From positions 186,001 to 250,000 of the forward strand of contig NZ_KB905166.1 of NCBI RefSeq assembly GCF_000378625.1: DNA of 64,000 bases. Reading direction: 5' to 3'. Shown here one piece after another: positions 9,052 through 17,730 of this stretch (the first letter of the stretch is position 1; each line of letters starts with the position of its first letter). This DNA is from Colwellia piezophila ATCC BAA-637. Lineage in GTDB: Bacteria > Pseudomonadota > Gammaproteobacteria > Enterobacterales > Alteromonadaceae. The notes below the pieces were generated by a model, which was not told the origin of the DNA, did no database searches, and saw only the letters and a list, made by a program, of their open reading frames with translations. Position numbers and translations under genes: made by a program.

Positions 9052-9077
9052 AAAGAGCGCAGAAAGCGCTCTTTTTT
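9052..9077. terminator. Hairpin with T-tract, probable terminator
   Basis: A perfect nine-base stem (AAAGAGCGC / GCGCTCTTT) around a five-base loop, followed on the plus strand by more Ts. On the minus strand it begins five bases after the stop of the small gene at 9082-9222 and would end that transcript. Confidence 0.7.
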
Positions 9078-9081
9078 GCCA

Positions 9082-9222
9082 TTATAATGACTCTAGTTCT
9101 TCAATTCGCTTATCGTAAGTCTCTGCTTCACTTCTATAATGTTCAAATTCTTCGTTATTTTCCAGGGCAACACGGGCTTTATCATGGTATTCCGAACTCT
9201 TCTTTTTATAATAGTCGATCAT
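9082..9222 (-). CDS. Small charged coiled-coil protein, 46 residues
   Basis: A short reading frame starting at the ATG 9220-9222 with AAGGA seven bases before it and ending five bases before the hairpin at 9052-9077. The product is almost entirely Glu, Lys, Tyr and Asp in a heptad-like pattern (MIDYYKKKSSEYHDKAR, then EELESL at the end), so it should be one long helix. The family is not recognised. A good ribosome site, a single neat frame and a terminator directly after it argue that it is a real gene. Confidence 0.6.
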   Translation of the reverse strand: MIDYYKKKSSEYHDKARVALENNEEFEHYRSEAETYDKRIEELESL

Positions 9223-9313
9223 ACATTTCCTTAGTTTCTGATTGCTAACAGCTAAATAAATTACAGATAACTCATACTTATTTCAACAGTTAATCACATT
9301 AAAAACCGACTAA

Positions 9314-10258
9314 TTAACTATTATTTGTAAAGTGCGTTGCTGATTGCCTCGTTTTATCTACTTGTAGGTTAAAAACATCGGGTCTTGAATAGTGACCAGC
9401 AACATCTAAAGCACGTTTTGAACTCGCCGCTAGATCAACATCAATATCTATGATGATATTACCTTTTTCTTTAGATAATGGCCCCGAGATAATTTCTCCA
9501 CTAGGCGATACAATCACTGAACCTCCAGGGTTAATCCATTGTTCATCTTTGGGATAAAGCTCATCAAGCATTGGAAAATCCTTCGGAAAGTCTTTTCTTT
9601 CTAACGCTACGCCACAAGATAAAACCCAACACTTACCTTCCCTAGCAATATGCTGCATAGTGCCAACCCAAGCTTCACCACTGTCATAAGTCGGCGCGAT
9701 ATATATTTCTATGCCTTGAGAATATAGCGAATACCTTGCCAGAGGCATGTAATTTTCCCAACATATCAGGCTACCTATTTTTCCAACCTCGGTATCAATA
9801 ACATTTAAGCCGTGGCCATCTCCGAAACCCCAGACCATGCGTTCAGGGTTTGTTGGCATAAGTTTACGATGATTATTAATAACCCGACCCTGGTTATTAA
9901 TGGTTATTACCGCGTTGTAAATTGTTGATTGGCTATTCTTATGATCGCGTTCGTTAATTCCACAAACAACGGTAACATTATTTTTTTTGGCTGCGGTCAG
10001 CATAGGTTTTAGATCATCAGATGAAAGGTCAACCGAATTTTTAAGTAACCTGCCATGGATCTCTTCACTGGGACCCCAATCACCACCAGGCCTTAGCCGC
10101 CATATCCACGCGGGATATCCTGGAATGAACGCTTCAGGAAAAACGATAAGTTTAGCGCCTTGCTCGGCGACTACGTTAATCAGTTGTGCTGCTTTATTTA
10201 TGGTGCGTACTTTATCAAGTACATAAGGCGCCTGTTGAATGATCGCTACTTTACTCAT
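9314..10258 (-). CDS. Nitrilase (carbon-nitrogen hydrolase superfamily)
   Basis: A 314-residue member of nitrilase branch 1, which hydrolyses organic nitriles to acids plus ammonia. The catalytic triad is complete: Glu42 in FPEAF, Lys132 in HRKLMPTN and Cys166 in LICWENYMPLAR. The stretch GYPAWIW after the Glu and CWENYMPL around the Cys are marks of true nitrilases rather than amidases. Length and start fit, with AGGGA ten bases before the ATG. It is monocistronic, flanked by small or repetitive DNA. The natural substrate, aliphatic or aryl, cannot be told from sequence. Confidence 0.9.
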   Translation of the reverse strand: MSKVAIIQQAPYVLDKVRTINKAAQLINVVAEQGAKLIVFPEAFIPGYPAWIWRLRPGGDWGPSEEIHGRLLKNSVDLSSDDLKPMLTAAKKNNVTVVCGINERDHKNSQSTIYNAVITINNQGRVINNHRKLMPTNPERMVWGFGDGHGLNVIDTEVGKIGSLICWENYMPLARYSLYSQGIEIYIAPTYDSGEAWVGTMQHIAREGKCWVLSCGVALERKDFPKDFPMLDELYPKDEQWINPGGSVIVSPSGEIISGPLSKEKGNIIIDIDVDLAASSKRALDVAGHYSRPDVFNLQVDKTRQSATHFTNNS

Positions 10259-11081
10259 AACTATCCCTACTATAATTCTCTCTCTCGATTAGATTAACTA
10301 TAGGTGAGTACTGGGGTAATCATTAACTACATCGGGTTATTAGCCTACTCAAAATTTATTTCCCAGGAGGCTCTCTAACGAACAGTGTGGGGATATATTG
10401 CGGTTCAATGCTGTGACCTTCTAAGTAACATAAAATTAAGTTGTTGATTTTTAAGCAAAGAACAAAAGTATATAAATCGTCATCTTCGAAGTCTCTGATC
10501 GAAGATCCATTGTATTTTAGAAACTGGATCCCCGACTAATACACCACGGGGATGACGAACAAAGGTTTGCTGTACTTGCGGATAAAAATGTTATTGGTAG
10601 ATGGTTGAGGCGCAGCCGCTGATTTGCTAATAAGTGCCATTCATGGCATAAGGCACAAGCGCGAATAAATTCCCGCCTACGGGAGTGACAGTTAATAGGT
10701 TTGGTGTACTTGTGGATAAAAATGTTACTCGTAGATGGTTGGGGCGCAGCCGCTGATATGCTTCTAAGTAACATCCATGCTACGTCCGACACGTGAACTC
10801 GGGAATGACGGGAGCAAACGTTCGGGGGTAAACGTTCGGGCGTAAACACCCTCCTACAGTGTCTGCCTGTAGGAGCTGGCTTTAGCCGCGAACATTGCTA
10901 GATTCAGGAGAATGTGCGTCCTGCATTATCTAATAAGTCACATCTATGTGACGTCTGCATTGTCTAATAAGTGCCATCCATGGCATAAGGCACAAGCGCG
11001 AATAAATTCCCGACTACGGGGATTGAACCATGTGCATATACAAGTTACTTTATTGATTCACCGGTCTTTTATATAAGTAAA
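10259..11081. repeat. Mosaic of REP-like palindromic repeats
   Basis: This 820-base stretch has no convincing gene. It is built from repeats. Unit A (about 53 bp, containing GGATAAAAATGTTA and GGCGCAGCCGCTGAT) occurs at 10571 and 10705. Unit B (about 62 bp, containing TAAGTGCCAT, GGCATAAGGCACAAGCGCG and AATTCCCG) occurs at 10624 and 10959. A hairpin (GATCCCCG ... CGGGGATGACG) is at 10527-10557. A REP-type motif TGTAGGAGCTGGCTTTAGCC is at 10868. The doublet GTAAACGTTCGGG occurs at about 10818 and 10830. Most units are themselves imperfect palindromes, like REP/BIME sequences. A 110-codon minus frame across them is fortuitous. Confidence 0.8.
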
Positions 11082-11588
11082 CTAATAGTCTTCAACACTT
11101 GCATGACTGACTACTTTATTAGCAATGGCATATGAAAAACCTTTCGCGATTATATGCCGCATCGCTTTTTGCTTTAACTTGATATCTTCGATGGGATCTT
11201 GACCAAATTTTCTTCTTTTTAGGAGTAGCGCCTTTTCAAAATAATCATCATCGGATGTTTCAATGGCACTAACGCACTCATTGATTGTTTGTGATGAAAA
11301 GCCTTTAGCATAAAGCTTCTCTTTTATTTTGTTAGGGCCGATGTTTTTCTCTGCAAAGCTTTGTGTTAAGCGCTGCGCATAACGGCTATCATTGACAATG
11401 CCTCGCTCTATTAAATAATCGAGTGCAGGCTCATTATATTGTCTGTCGTCTTTAAATAATAAATTGGCCTTTTGCAGCAATACTTTAGCTGAGTATTCTC
11501 CATATCGTTGGATCAGCCACTGCATATACGATTTTACCCGGTCGTAAGAGATGACTTGGGGTTTGGTACTTTTCTTTTTGCTATACAT
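11082..11588 (-). CDS. recX: RecX-family regulatory protein
   Basis: A 168-residue helical protein of the RecX family, which binds RecA filaments and limits their activity. The family pattern is visible: LIQRYGEYSAKVLLQKA near the N-terminus, then DYLIERGIVNDSRYAQRL and EKNIGPNKIKEKLYAKGFS, then AMRHIIAKGFSYAIANKVV at the end. The recA gene is not adjacent in this window, unlike in many gammaproteobacteria, so this copy stands apart from its partner. It follows the EAL/HDOD gene on the same strand by about 60 bases. Confidence 0.88.
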   Translation of the reverse strand: MYSKKKSTKPQVISYDRVKSYMQWLIQRYGEYSAKVLLQKANLLFKDDRQYNEPALDYLIERGIVNDSRYAQRLTQSFAEKNIGPNKIKEKLYAKGFSSQTINECVSAIETSDDDYFEKALLLKRRKFGQDPIEDIKLKQKAMRHIIAKGFSYAIANKVVSHASVEDY

Positions 11589-11630
11589 GTTAATCTTAAA
11601 TCCTGTCGCTCGGTAGACGTTACTATATGG

Positions 11631-11662
11631 TGCTTAACTGCTTAACTGCTTAACTGCTTAAC
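11631..11662. repeat. Four tandem copies of an 8-bp unit
   Basis: TGCTTAAC is repeated four times without error. The array covers the stop codon and last codons of the EAL/HDOD gene (stop at 11650-11652). Because the unit is 8 bp, a change in copy number would shift the frame but only alter the last few residues. Confidence 0.9.
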
Positions 11663-12867
11663 TCAAGTGCTTGGCACCATTTACAGGCACTAAGAAATTC
11701 TTGTTGGATTATCTCATTACTTAGGCCGTGCGTCGCAATCAACGCTTGAATATCTTCATTATTATCGGCAATAAAGCTTGTTGTTAAATTTAATAATTCG
11801 CCCAATACACCATCATTGGCTATTAATGCCTTTTCAATGGGTTTAGCCAAAGGCATGGTTTTAAGAATTTCAGCAACGGGCATGGATAATATAACGTCGA
11901 TAGAACTGAGTAAGCCGGTAATAAAAGCCAATTCTTGTACTGAAGTGAAATTGTTTTTAGTGCTAAGGGTTTGCATCATCCTGCCCGTAATCAAAGACTG
12001 TTTACATACTTCATCCGCTTGGTCTGATGTTAAGTTTGATAAGGCTAAAATAGCGATAAATTGCCTTAATTTTCCTTCGCCCAAATAAGTTGCCGCTTGC
12101 TTTAATGACTTTATTTCCACACTAACGCCGGTGGAAACGTTGTTAACCATTTTTAATAACCCTATGGTTAAGTTAACGTCATGACTAATGATTTGTGATA
12201 TTTTCTCAAAATTGAGGCTAGTATGAGACGTTTCGCTTAGTAACCTTATCATCATCGTTTTTAACGTTGTTAAAGTTTGTCCGGTAATCATTTCAGGTTG
12301 GTGATAAAAATAGCCCTGAAAATAATTAAAGCCAACCTCAGCCAGTGTTTGCTGTTGATTTTTAGTTTCCACGTGTTCCGCCAATATGCGGATATTGAAG
12401 GTTTTCATTTTGGCAACGGCGGGATGTAAGCGTTTGGTATTAATTTTTTCAATATTCACTTTTACAATATTGATATAGGGAAATAACACTTCCCAATGTA
12501 GTGCTAAATCATAGTCCTTTAGCGCTATTTTATAGCCATTTTGGTGATAATATCGAACAATTTTAACGAGGTTTTCCGATGGTTTATTATGACCCTGTAG
12601 CTCTATAACAATTAAATCTTTATCAAACATTAAGGGGAATTTATGTCTTAGATTACTTTCAGTGAAATTAATGAAGGCCAGTTTACCCATACACAAGGTA
12701 TGGATATCACCTTGAATATGATTTTGAATGATAAGCTTAGAGCTAGCAATATCTTGGTCAACTTCGGGGAATTTGTTTTCTATGCTATCCCTAAAAAACA
12801 ACTCATAGCCAATAGTCTCAAGTTTTGCATTAAAAATGGCTTGCCTAGCGATATAAGTATTATGCAT
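11650..12867 (-). CDS. EAL/HDOD two-domain regulatory protein
   Basis: A 405-residue YuxH/CdgJ-type protein: an EAL-like domain at about 1-200 and an HDOD domain at about 205-390. The opening YIARQAIFNAKLETIGYELFF is the family signature. The EAL active-site motif is degenerate (YELFFRD in place of E-A-L), and the usual metal-binding residues are not evident, so it probably no longer cleaves cyclic di-GMP. The HDOD part has the core LTIGLLKMVNN. Members affect motility and biofilm in Vibrio and Shewanella. Its last codons lie inside an 8-bp tandem repeat. Confidence 0.85.
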   Translation of the reverse strand: MHNTYIARQAIFNAKLETIGYELFFRDSIENKFPEVDQDIASSKLIIQNHIQGDIHTLCMGKLAFINFTESNLRHKFPLMFDKDLIVIELQGHNKPSENLVKIVRYYHQNGYKIALKDYDLALHWEVLFPYINIVKVNIEKINTKRLHPAVAKMKTFNIRILAEHVETKNQQQTLAEVGFNYFQGYFYHQPEMITGQTLTTLKTMMIRLLSETSHTSLNFEKISQIISHDVNLTIGLLKMVNNVSTGVSVEIKSLKQAATYLGEGKLRQFIAILALSNLTSDQADEVCKQSLITGRMMQTLSTKNNFTSVQELAFITGLLSSIDVILSMPVAEILKTMPLAKPIEKALIANDGVLGELLNLTTSFIADNNEDIQALIATHGLSNEIIQQEFLSACKWCQALELSS

Positions 12868-13122
12868 TTCTAAGCCTTGTTAGCCCTCATTGCTTTAATT
12901 ATATCGTTAAGTCCCTTATTTGGTGGTTAAAAGTGACTATATTTTTGTATTTAATAAAATCCCTTCACCTTAAAAACTACAATTGTCTGTTAAATCCGTA
13001 CTGTTACAACGCATAAGTGAGCGAATTAGCGTATCCCCATGGTTAATTTACCAAGGTAATCACTATTGATAATAGGGTTAGGTAATAACCCTCAATGATA
13101 GCCAACAGTCACTTAGTTCTAC

Positions 13123-13518
13123 TTAGCTGTTACTTTTATTGGCGTTTATAACAACCAGTTCATCAACTGAATTCTTAACAAAATCATAACGGTAATAATC
13201 GTCATCAACAATGTTTTGGTTTATTTTGACTATGTCTAAATCGATGGTGCGCGGACCATTTTTATTATCGGTTCTAACTCGCCCCAACTTTGTTTCTATA
13301 TTTTTCAAATAAGTTTTCAAATCAGCCGCATTAAGGTTGCAGTTAAATGAAAATGCGGTATTGATGAAGTCGGCCTGTTCAGTGAAGCCCACCGGTTTAG
13401 TGCAGAGTAATGTTGCTATATTGGTCTGGGGATCAACTTGCTGCAGTTGCTCAAACGCCTGCTGAATATGTTTTTCTGCTTCAATGTTCGAGCCAACCGC
13501 AATGATATAAAACGCCAT
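13123..13518 (-). CDS. folK: HPPK (dihydropterin pyrophosphokinase), short
   Basis: Transfers pyrophosphate from ATP to 6-hydroxymethyl-dihydropterin in folate synthesis. The family marks are the N-terminal YIIAVGSNIEAE, VGFTEQADFINTAF for pterin binding, and G-P-R-T-I-D-L-D-I near residue 88, whose two Asp bind magnesium. It is 131 residues, against about 160 for the E. coli enzyme, and the usual C-terminal PHP...R.FVL.PL region is replaced by an unlike YYRYDFVKNSVDEL. Its ATG overlaps the folX stop by one base (TAATG). It may be a second HPPK adapted to this pterin operon. Confidence 0.82.
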   Translation of the reverse strand: MAFYIIAVGSNIEAEKHIQQAFEQLQQVDPQTNIATLLCTKPVGFTEQADFINTAFSFNCNLNAADLKTYLKNIETKLGRVRTDNKNGPRTIDLDIVKINQNIVDDDYYRYDFVKNSVDELVVINANKSNS

Positions 13519-13868
13519 TAAGCTGAACGTTCTGCCGTGACCGAGACACTTTTCGCGTAACGTAACGCCCCTGGCTTGGCAACTTTTAATTTGGCATGCA
13601 ACACGCCATCGAACGAGAGAATCAACTCTAATAGTATGCCCAACAGACGCTCTATGGTGTTATAACTAGAACTTTGTACTATCGCTAAAATTTCTTTATT
13701 GACGGTACGATAATTAACGCAGTCGGCTATATCATCCGACATCATCGCTTTAGATATATCCGCATCAATCCAGTAATCAATGATGAGTTTTTGTTTGTTT
13801 TCACGCTCTTCTTCGGTAATACCGAGAATGGTATAAATTTCTAGTTTTTCAACATATATGGTGGACAT
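13518..13868 (-). CDS. folX: Dihydroneopterin (triphosphate) epimerase/aldolase family
   Basis: A 116-residue FolB/FolX-fold protein: it starts IYVEKLEIYTILGITEEER and has the conserved DYWIDADISKAM and D-C-V-N-Y strand pair and the C-terminal V-A-K-P-G-A. FolB aldolase and FolX epimerase are close homologues; FolX is favoured here because its neighbours are folE and folM, the set that makes tetrahydromonapterin. The start ATG at 13866-13868 has GGAGG about 12 bases upstream and lies 28 bases inside the end of folM. Confidence 0.8.
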   Translation of the reverse strand: MSTIYVEKLEIYTILGITEEERENKQKLIIDYWIDADISKAMMSDDIADCVNYRTVNKEILAIVQSSSYNTIERLLGILLELILSFDGVLHAKLKVAKPGALRYAKSVSVTAERSA

Positions 13869-14626
13869 TGTAAGTGACTCCCTCCGTCTATTTGTAATGT
13901 TTGTCCCGTAATAGAATGATTATTTGATAAAAATTCAATGGCTGAAAATAAATCAGCTAACGGGACCTGGCGTTGCAAAATATTAATGTCTGTATTCTTG
14001 ATCTCTGCATCAGATTTAGCTAATTGATTACCCGGCTCAGCACTCGCCCCAACAGTTGCCTCTAAGACAAAACCCGGTGCTATGGCATTCACCCGTACAC
14101 TGGGCGCACATTCTATTGCCGCCAATTCAGTTAAGCTTTCTTGGGCTTTTTTTGAAATGAAATAGGCAGATTTACTGGTGTATAGGTGCGATAGGTTAGC
14201 GTCTGAAATATTGATGATTTGGCACGGTTTATTTTGTTTTATATTCTGTTTTGCTAAAGCCTGAATTAATAACCACGGGCTAGTAAGATGAATATTGATG
14301 TTACGTTGAATTTGTTCTAATGACGATTCTAATAATGCCCCCTCTTCAAAAACAGAAGCATTATTTATCAACAATTCAATATGAGGAACTTGCTGCTGCA
14401 GTTCAGCAAAGCGCTGTTCAATACTGCCAGGATCGGCTAAGTTTGCTTGCCACAAGACCACCTTACTATTGTGTGCTTCTAACTGCGTTTTCAAAGCGAA
14501 TGCTTCGACCTCAGATTGATGGTAATGCAGAACAATATTCTTACCACTTTTAGCAAATTCTTGATTGAGAAACGCGCCGATGCGCTTGGCCCCACCAGTG
14601 ACTAATACCCAGCCTTTATTGCTCAT
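13841..14626 (-). CDS. folM: Dihydromonapterin reductase, SDR family
   Basis: A short-chain dehydrogenase of about 261 residues. The nucleotide-binding motif is T-G-G-A-K-R-I-G at 8-15, the NNAS motif is near 88, catalytic Ser/Tyr/Lys appear as INISDA...YFISKKA, and the SDR PG motif is VNAIAPGFV. The pteridine-reductase-like T-G-x3-R-x-G (TGGAKRIG) separates FolM/PTR1 from ordinary ketoreductases and indicates NADPH. It reduces dihydromonapterin to tetrahydromonapterin. The ATG at 14624-14626 overlaps the folE stop by one base. Confidence 0.85.
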   Translation of the reverse strand: MSNKGWVLVTGGAKRIGAFLNQEFAKSGKNIVLHYHQSEVEAFALKTQLEAHNSKVVLWQANLADPGSIEQRFAELQQQVPHIELLINNASVFEEGALLESSLEQIQRNINIHLTSPWLLIQALAKQNIKQNKPCQIINISDANLSHLYTSKSAYFISKKAQESLTELAAIECAPSVRVNAIAPGFVLEATVGASAEPGNQLAKSDAEIKNTDINILQRQVPLADLFSAIEFLSNNHSITGQTLQIDGGSHLQCPPYMLKN

Positions 14627-15168
14627 CAATCTCTTATCAACGTTAAGAATTCAGCGCGGGTGTCTTTACATTTTAAGAAAGAACCGAGCATACACGAGGT
14701 TTTCATTTCAGAGTTTTGTTTTTCAACACCACGCATACGCATACATAAATGTGATGCGGACATGACCACACCGACACCTTTGGCATCAGTAACGGCCATT
14801 ATGGCATTGGCTATTTCTTGGGTTAGGTTTTCCTGAATTTGTAAACGTCGAGCAAACATATCAACAATACGCGCTAATTTAGATAAGCCGATGACTTTAC
14901 CATTAGGAATGTAGCCAATATGGCACAGGCCAGTAAAAGGCAGCATGTGGTGTTCACATAACGAATACATTTCAATGTTGTTAACCACGATCATCGAATC
15001 ACAATCTGAGTTGAATAAGGCGCCGTTAATAACCGAGTCTAAATCTTGTTGGTAACCTTGGGTTAGAAACCGCAACGCTTTTGCGGCCCGTTTGGGCGTA
15101 TCTAATAAACCTTCACGTTCTGGGTCTTCACCTACTTGTTCAATAATCGCTTTAAAATTTTGTTCCAC
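14626..15168 (-). CDS. folE: GTP cyclohydrolase I
   Basis: Makes dihydroneopterin triphosphate from GTP, the first step for folate and monapterin. At 180 residues it is shorter than E. coli FolE (222) but typical of the short FolE found with folM/folX in pseudomonads and relatives. The zinc ligands are all present: Cys71 and His74 in [10 protein letters not shown] and Cys142 in [11 protein letters not shown]. The start is a GTG at 15166-15168 with AGGAAG eight bases upstream. It is the first gene of a four-gene operon, folE-folM-folX-folK, in which every junction overlaps. Confidence 0.93.
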   Translation of the reverse strand: MEQNFKAIIEQVGEDPEREGLLDTPKRAAKALRFLTQGYQQDLDSVINGALFNSDCDSMIVVNNIEMYSLCEHHMLPFTGLCHIGYIPNGKVIGLSKLARIVDMFARRLQIQENLTQEIANAIMAVTDAKGVGVVMSASHLCMRMRGVEKQNSEMKTSCMLGSFLKCKDTRAEFLTLIRD

Positions 15169-15292
15169 GTTTGGCTTCCTGCTTATTTTATTTACACATT
15201 TGATTAACTTAATAACGTTATATTCAATTATGCTGGGCTATGCTGATTGATGTTGAAACATCACCCTTAGCTAGCAGCACCTAAGGTTAGTA

Positions 15293-15517
15293 CTAAAAGT
15301 TAGCGCTAGCCCACTTACTTAACTCTTCAATGGGTTTAGGGAAACCTAACGTATACACAAAGCGATATTCGCTATCTTCAAAAACACTATTGCCTACCCC
15401 AAGTAGGACAAAGCCATCAACTAACAATTTACTGGCATCTTGTGCACATTCAGTTTCAACAATTTTGGTTACTTGCAGGAGTATATCTGCTGAACGAGTA
15501 ATTTCTGAGTTGTTCAT
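15293..15517 (-). CDS. Hypothetical protein, 74-75 residues
   Basis: No family is recognised. The likely start is the last of three successive ATGs (15515-15523), placed after TAAGGA; a longer frame reaching 15625 lacks a ribosome site. The product starts MNNSEITRSADILLQV, then has a hydrophobic strand LLVDGFVLLGVGNSVF and ends FPKPIEELSKWASANF. It is soluble and has no signal. It lies just upstream of folE on the same strand. Confidence 0.5.
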   Translation of the reverse strand: MNNSEITRSADILLQVTKIVETECAQDASKLLVDGFVLLGVGNSVFEDSEYRFVYTLGFPKPIEELSKWASANF

Positions 15518-15819
15518 CATCATCCTTAAAAATAAAGTCGTTATTTTGTAGACGTTTTGCTTATTAAACTTAATGGACTTGGTATTAAATACTAAATAAT
15601 CTACCCTAATGTTCATAAACATCAAGTTCTTATTATATTTATATCGAAACTTATTGTTTGTGGCTTGGTGATTACTACTCTCGCGCTAAAGCATAACAGG
15701 ACAATACTAGCGTATAGCCTTGTTGGCGTTATTCTCAAAAGCATTAGCTCAAAAAAATCATTCGTGACAAGCATAGATATTTCAAGTCAGCGTTAGTAGA
15801 TAGAATAGACTAACTCTTG
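15518..15819. other. Intergenic, no gene seen
   Basis: About 300 A/T-rich bases with no supported coding frame, clear terminator or repeat. They should include the promoter for the small gene at 15293-15517. Confidence 0.5.
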
Positions 15820-16179
15820 TTAATTTAGCCAGGCGAGTGCTTCTTCTCTATCGGTAAAAACATCAATAGTTAAAGCGGCTGAGCTTGGAATGGTCGCGGA
15901 AAAATCAGCACTCATTTTTGCCAACTTATTTGGGGCAAATACCGCTATTCTATCTAGGGTGGCTAAGTTACCAAATTGAATAAGCGCATCGAGTTGTGTT
16001 GAGTAGGAATTAGTTTTGTTAATCAGCAATGAAAATGACTGATTGAAAAGCGACAATAAATAGCGGTGGATTTCGTCAACCATGTTGAGGTCAATATCCA
16101 CCCCACTGTCTACCGTTATTTCGGCGAGATCACGGCGTAGAACACGAATCTGTGCAAATGATATTTGATGTATTTCCAT
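15820..16179 (-). CDS. Hypothetical protein, STAS/SpoIIAA-like fold possible
   Basis: About 119 residues from an ATG at 16177-16179; an upstream TTG would extend the frame to 16233, but there the sequence is unlike a protein start. The pattern of short strands and helices, with RIAVFAPNKLAKMSADF followed by TIDVFTDREEALAWLN at the end, resembles the small SpoIIAA-like/STAS proteins whose last helix often reads EALAWL. Such proteins are usually cytoplasmic and of unknown role. The assignment is by pattern only. Confidence 0.55.
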   Translation of the reverse strand: MEIHQISFAQIRVLRRDLAEITVDSGVDIDLNMVDEIHRYLLSLFNQSFSLLINKTNSYSTQLDALIQFGNLATLDRIAVFAPNKLAKMSADFSATIPSSAALTIDVFTDREEALAWLN

Positions 16180-16299
16180 ATAAAATTGAACTCTATCCCT
16201 GATGATGTGACTTGCTAGCCTCCAACAAGCCAACGTTTAGCTATAGCTAAGTATTTCAGTAATCTATTTGTATAGTACTATTGGATATATTTTATATTT

Positions 16300-16329
16300 T
16301 TAAGTTAACACCCACAAGTGTTAACTTAA
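16300..16329. terminator. Long A/T-rich hairpin after mtfA
   Basis: A perfect 12-base stem (TTAAGTTAACAC / GTGTTAACTTAA) with a six-base loop, 28 bases beyond the mtfA stop. It is not followed by a good T-tract on either strand, so it could be a weak terminator, an mRNA 3'-end stabiliser or a protein-binding palindrome. Confidence 0.4.
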
Positions 16330-16356
16330 ATAATAGTATAAAATTTATCCTTAACA

Positions 16357-17178
16357 CTACCAATGAATAGGATCCACTTTGTAGTAATTTGTCATTTGGT
16401 TATACAGTGCTGGGTGCTCTTGGGAAAACTGTTGAGCTTTTTCAAAAAACACTTCACTGACCACGGCAAAAAATTCTGCTGGCTCAGTGGCGCCATAATA
16501 ATCAAATATAGAGGGCAACCCCGCCGTTGCCTGTTGTCTTAATAATTCAAACTGCTGAGAAAACACCTGTGACCAGCATTGGTAACTTTGTCCTTTACCC
16601 AGAATAGGCGAGCCGTTTGCTTTACCATTTTCTTGATCAAGTTGATGAGCAAACTCATGGATGACAACATTATGGCCATCGTTTGGTAATTCAGCGCCAT
16701 GGACACTGTCTTGCCAAGATAAGACGATTTTACCAAAATCCCAAGACTCACCTGATAAGGCTATTCTTTTGGTATATTGAGTGCCATCAGGGTTCAACTG
16801 GCTCTGCTCTTTAATAAACGCGCTTGGGTACACTAAGATTGTTTTTAATTTTGGGTAATAATCTGTTTTCCTATTAAGCAGCAATAAACAAGCTTGCGCT
16901 GCAATAGTAACTTTTATTTCATCGGTAATTTTAACGCCATTACAACCGATGAAGTTTTTTTCTGCTATAAAAACTTGGATATGCTGTTTTAACTGCAACT
17001 GTAAATCTGTAGGCATCTGTCTAAAGTAAGGCATCCTTCGCTGAATTATTTTTCGCCACTCTTTCTTAAAAGGCAAACGTCTCACTTTATCGCGTTTAAA
17101 TTCACGTAAATAAGGTTTTGCCATTAAAGAACCAATGATGGCGACAGCAATAAACAAAGGTAACAAAATAGGTAACAT
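16357..17178 (-). CDS. mtfA: Zinc peptidase of the MtfA family (M90)
   Basis: About 273 residues with one N-terminal membrane helix (PILLPLFIAVAIIGSLM) and a peptidase domain. The zinc motif is H-E-F-A-H-Q-L-D near residue 180, and the third ligand Glu is probably in ATEPAEFFAVVSEVFFE. E. coli MtfA binds the repressor Mlc and has peptidase activity; whether that link holds here is unknown. The start at 17176-17178 has AAGGA five bases upstream; the ATG two codons earlier overlaps that site. Confidence 0.85.
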   Translation of the reverse strand: MLPILLPLFIAVAIIGSLMAKPYLREFKRDKVRRLPFKKEWRKIIQRRMPYFRQMPTDLQLQLKQHIQVFIAEKNFIGCNGVKITDEIKVTIAAQACLLLLNRKTDYYPKLKTILVYPSAFIKEQSQLNPDGTQYTKRIALSGESWDFGKIVLSWQDSVHGAELPNDGHNVVIHEFAHQLDQENGKANGSPILGKGQSYQCWSQVFSQQFELLRQQATAGLPSIFDYYGATEPAEFFAVVSEVFFEKAQQFSQEHPALYNQMTNYYKVDPIHW

Positions 17179-17350
17179 AAACATCCTTATAGGGTGAGCT
17201 TACTTAATACCTTGGTATGAGTGGGTGAAATTTCAAGAGATGATAGTTTTTAAAAATGAGTGCAAGTGCCACTAGTTGAACGTAACCTTGTTAATTTACC
17301 AAGAATTATAAATTAACAAGGGTTAAGATAAAGTACTGGTTTGGGTTGGT

Positions 17351-17693
17351 ATACCCGTTACCATTCAAAGTGCTGGATTTCAGTGGGAATTAAAAAGGGC
17401 TTTAGCAAGAGACATAATTTAAGCATAGTCACTCTATGGTTTAATTATTTAACGCGGTATAAAATCATTTTAAACCCATCGAAGAAGCGTTTGAACAACA
17501 TCACTTCATCGTTGCTGTAACTCATAATGGCGTTATATGGATGGTGTTATAAGAGAATGCAGACGGTACAGGAAGTACCTTATAATGATTATCCAGGAGC
17601 ATATTCTCCTGAACAACCATTATTTCATCACAGCGCCTTGAATTGAAATTGCTCAAGTACTCTGAAACATGCATCTTGAGTGGTAACGGGTAT
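17351..17693. mobile_element. MITE-like element with terminal inverted repeats
   Basis: About 343 bp bounded by inverted ends: ATACCCGTTACCATTCAA at the left and the complement of ATACCCGTTACCACTCAA at the right, with one mismatch in 18. Inside is a hairpin core at about 17540-17620 (GATGGTGTT ... TATTCTCCTGAACAACCATT) that also occurs at about 42114-42161. It has no coding capacity. This fits a non-autonomous transposable element carrying a nested repeat. The rest of the gap 17179-17730 has nothing else recognisable. Confidence 0.7.
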
Positions 17694-17730
17694 ATATCTC
17701 AAAATCAGAATTATCTATCGAGTCAATTTT

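Noticed and set aside
10517-10849. A 110-codon minus-strand frame
   Set aside because: It lies entirely over palindromic repeats, has no ribosome site, and its composition follows the repeats and not a protein.
13075-13091. GGGTTA-GGTAA-TAACCC palindrome after folK as a fourth LysR site
   Set aside because: The arms are in the reverse order to the three island sites and it lies at the 3' end of an operon, not in a promoter.
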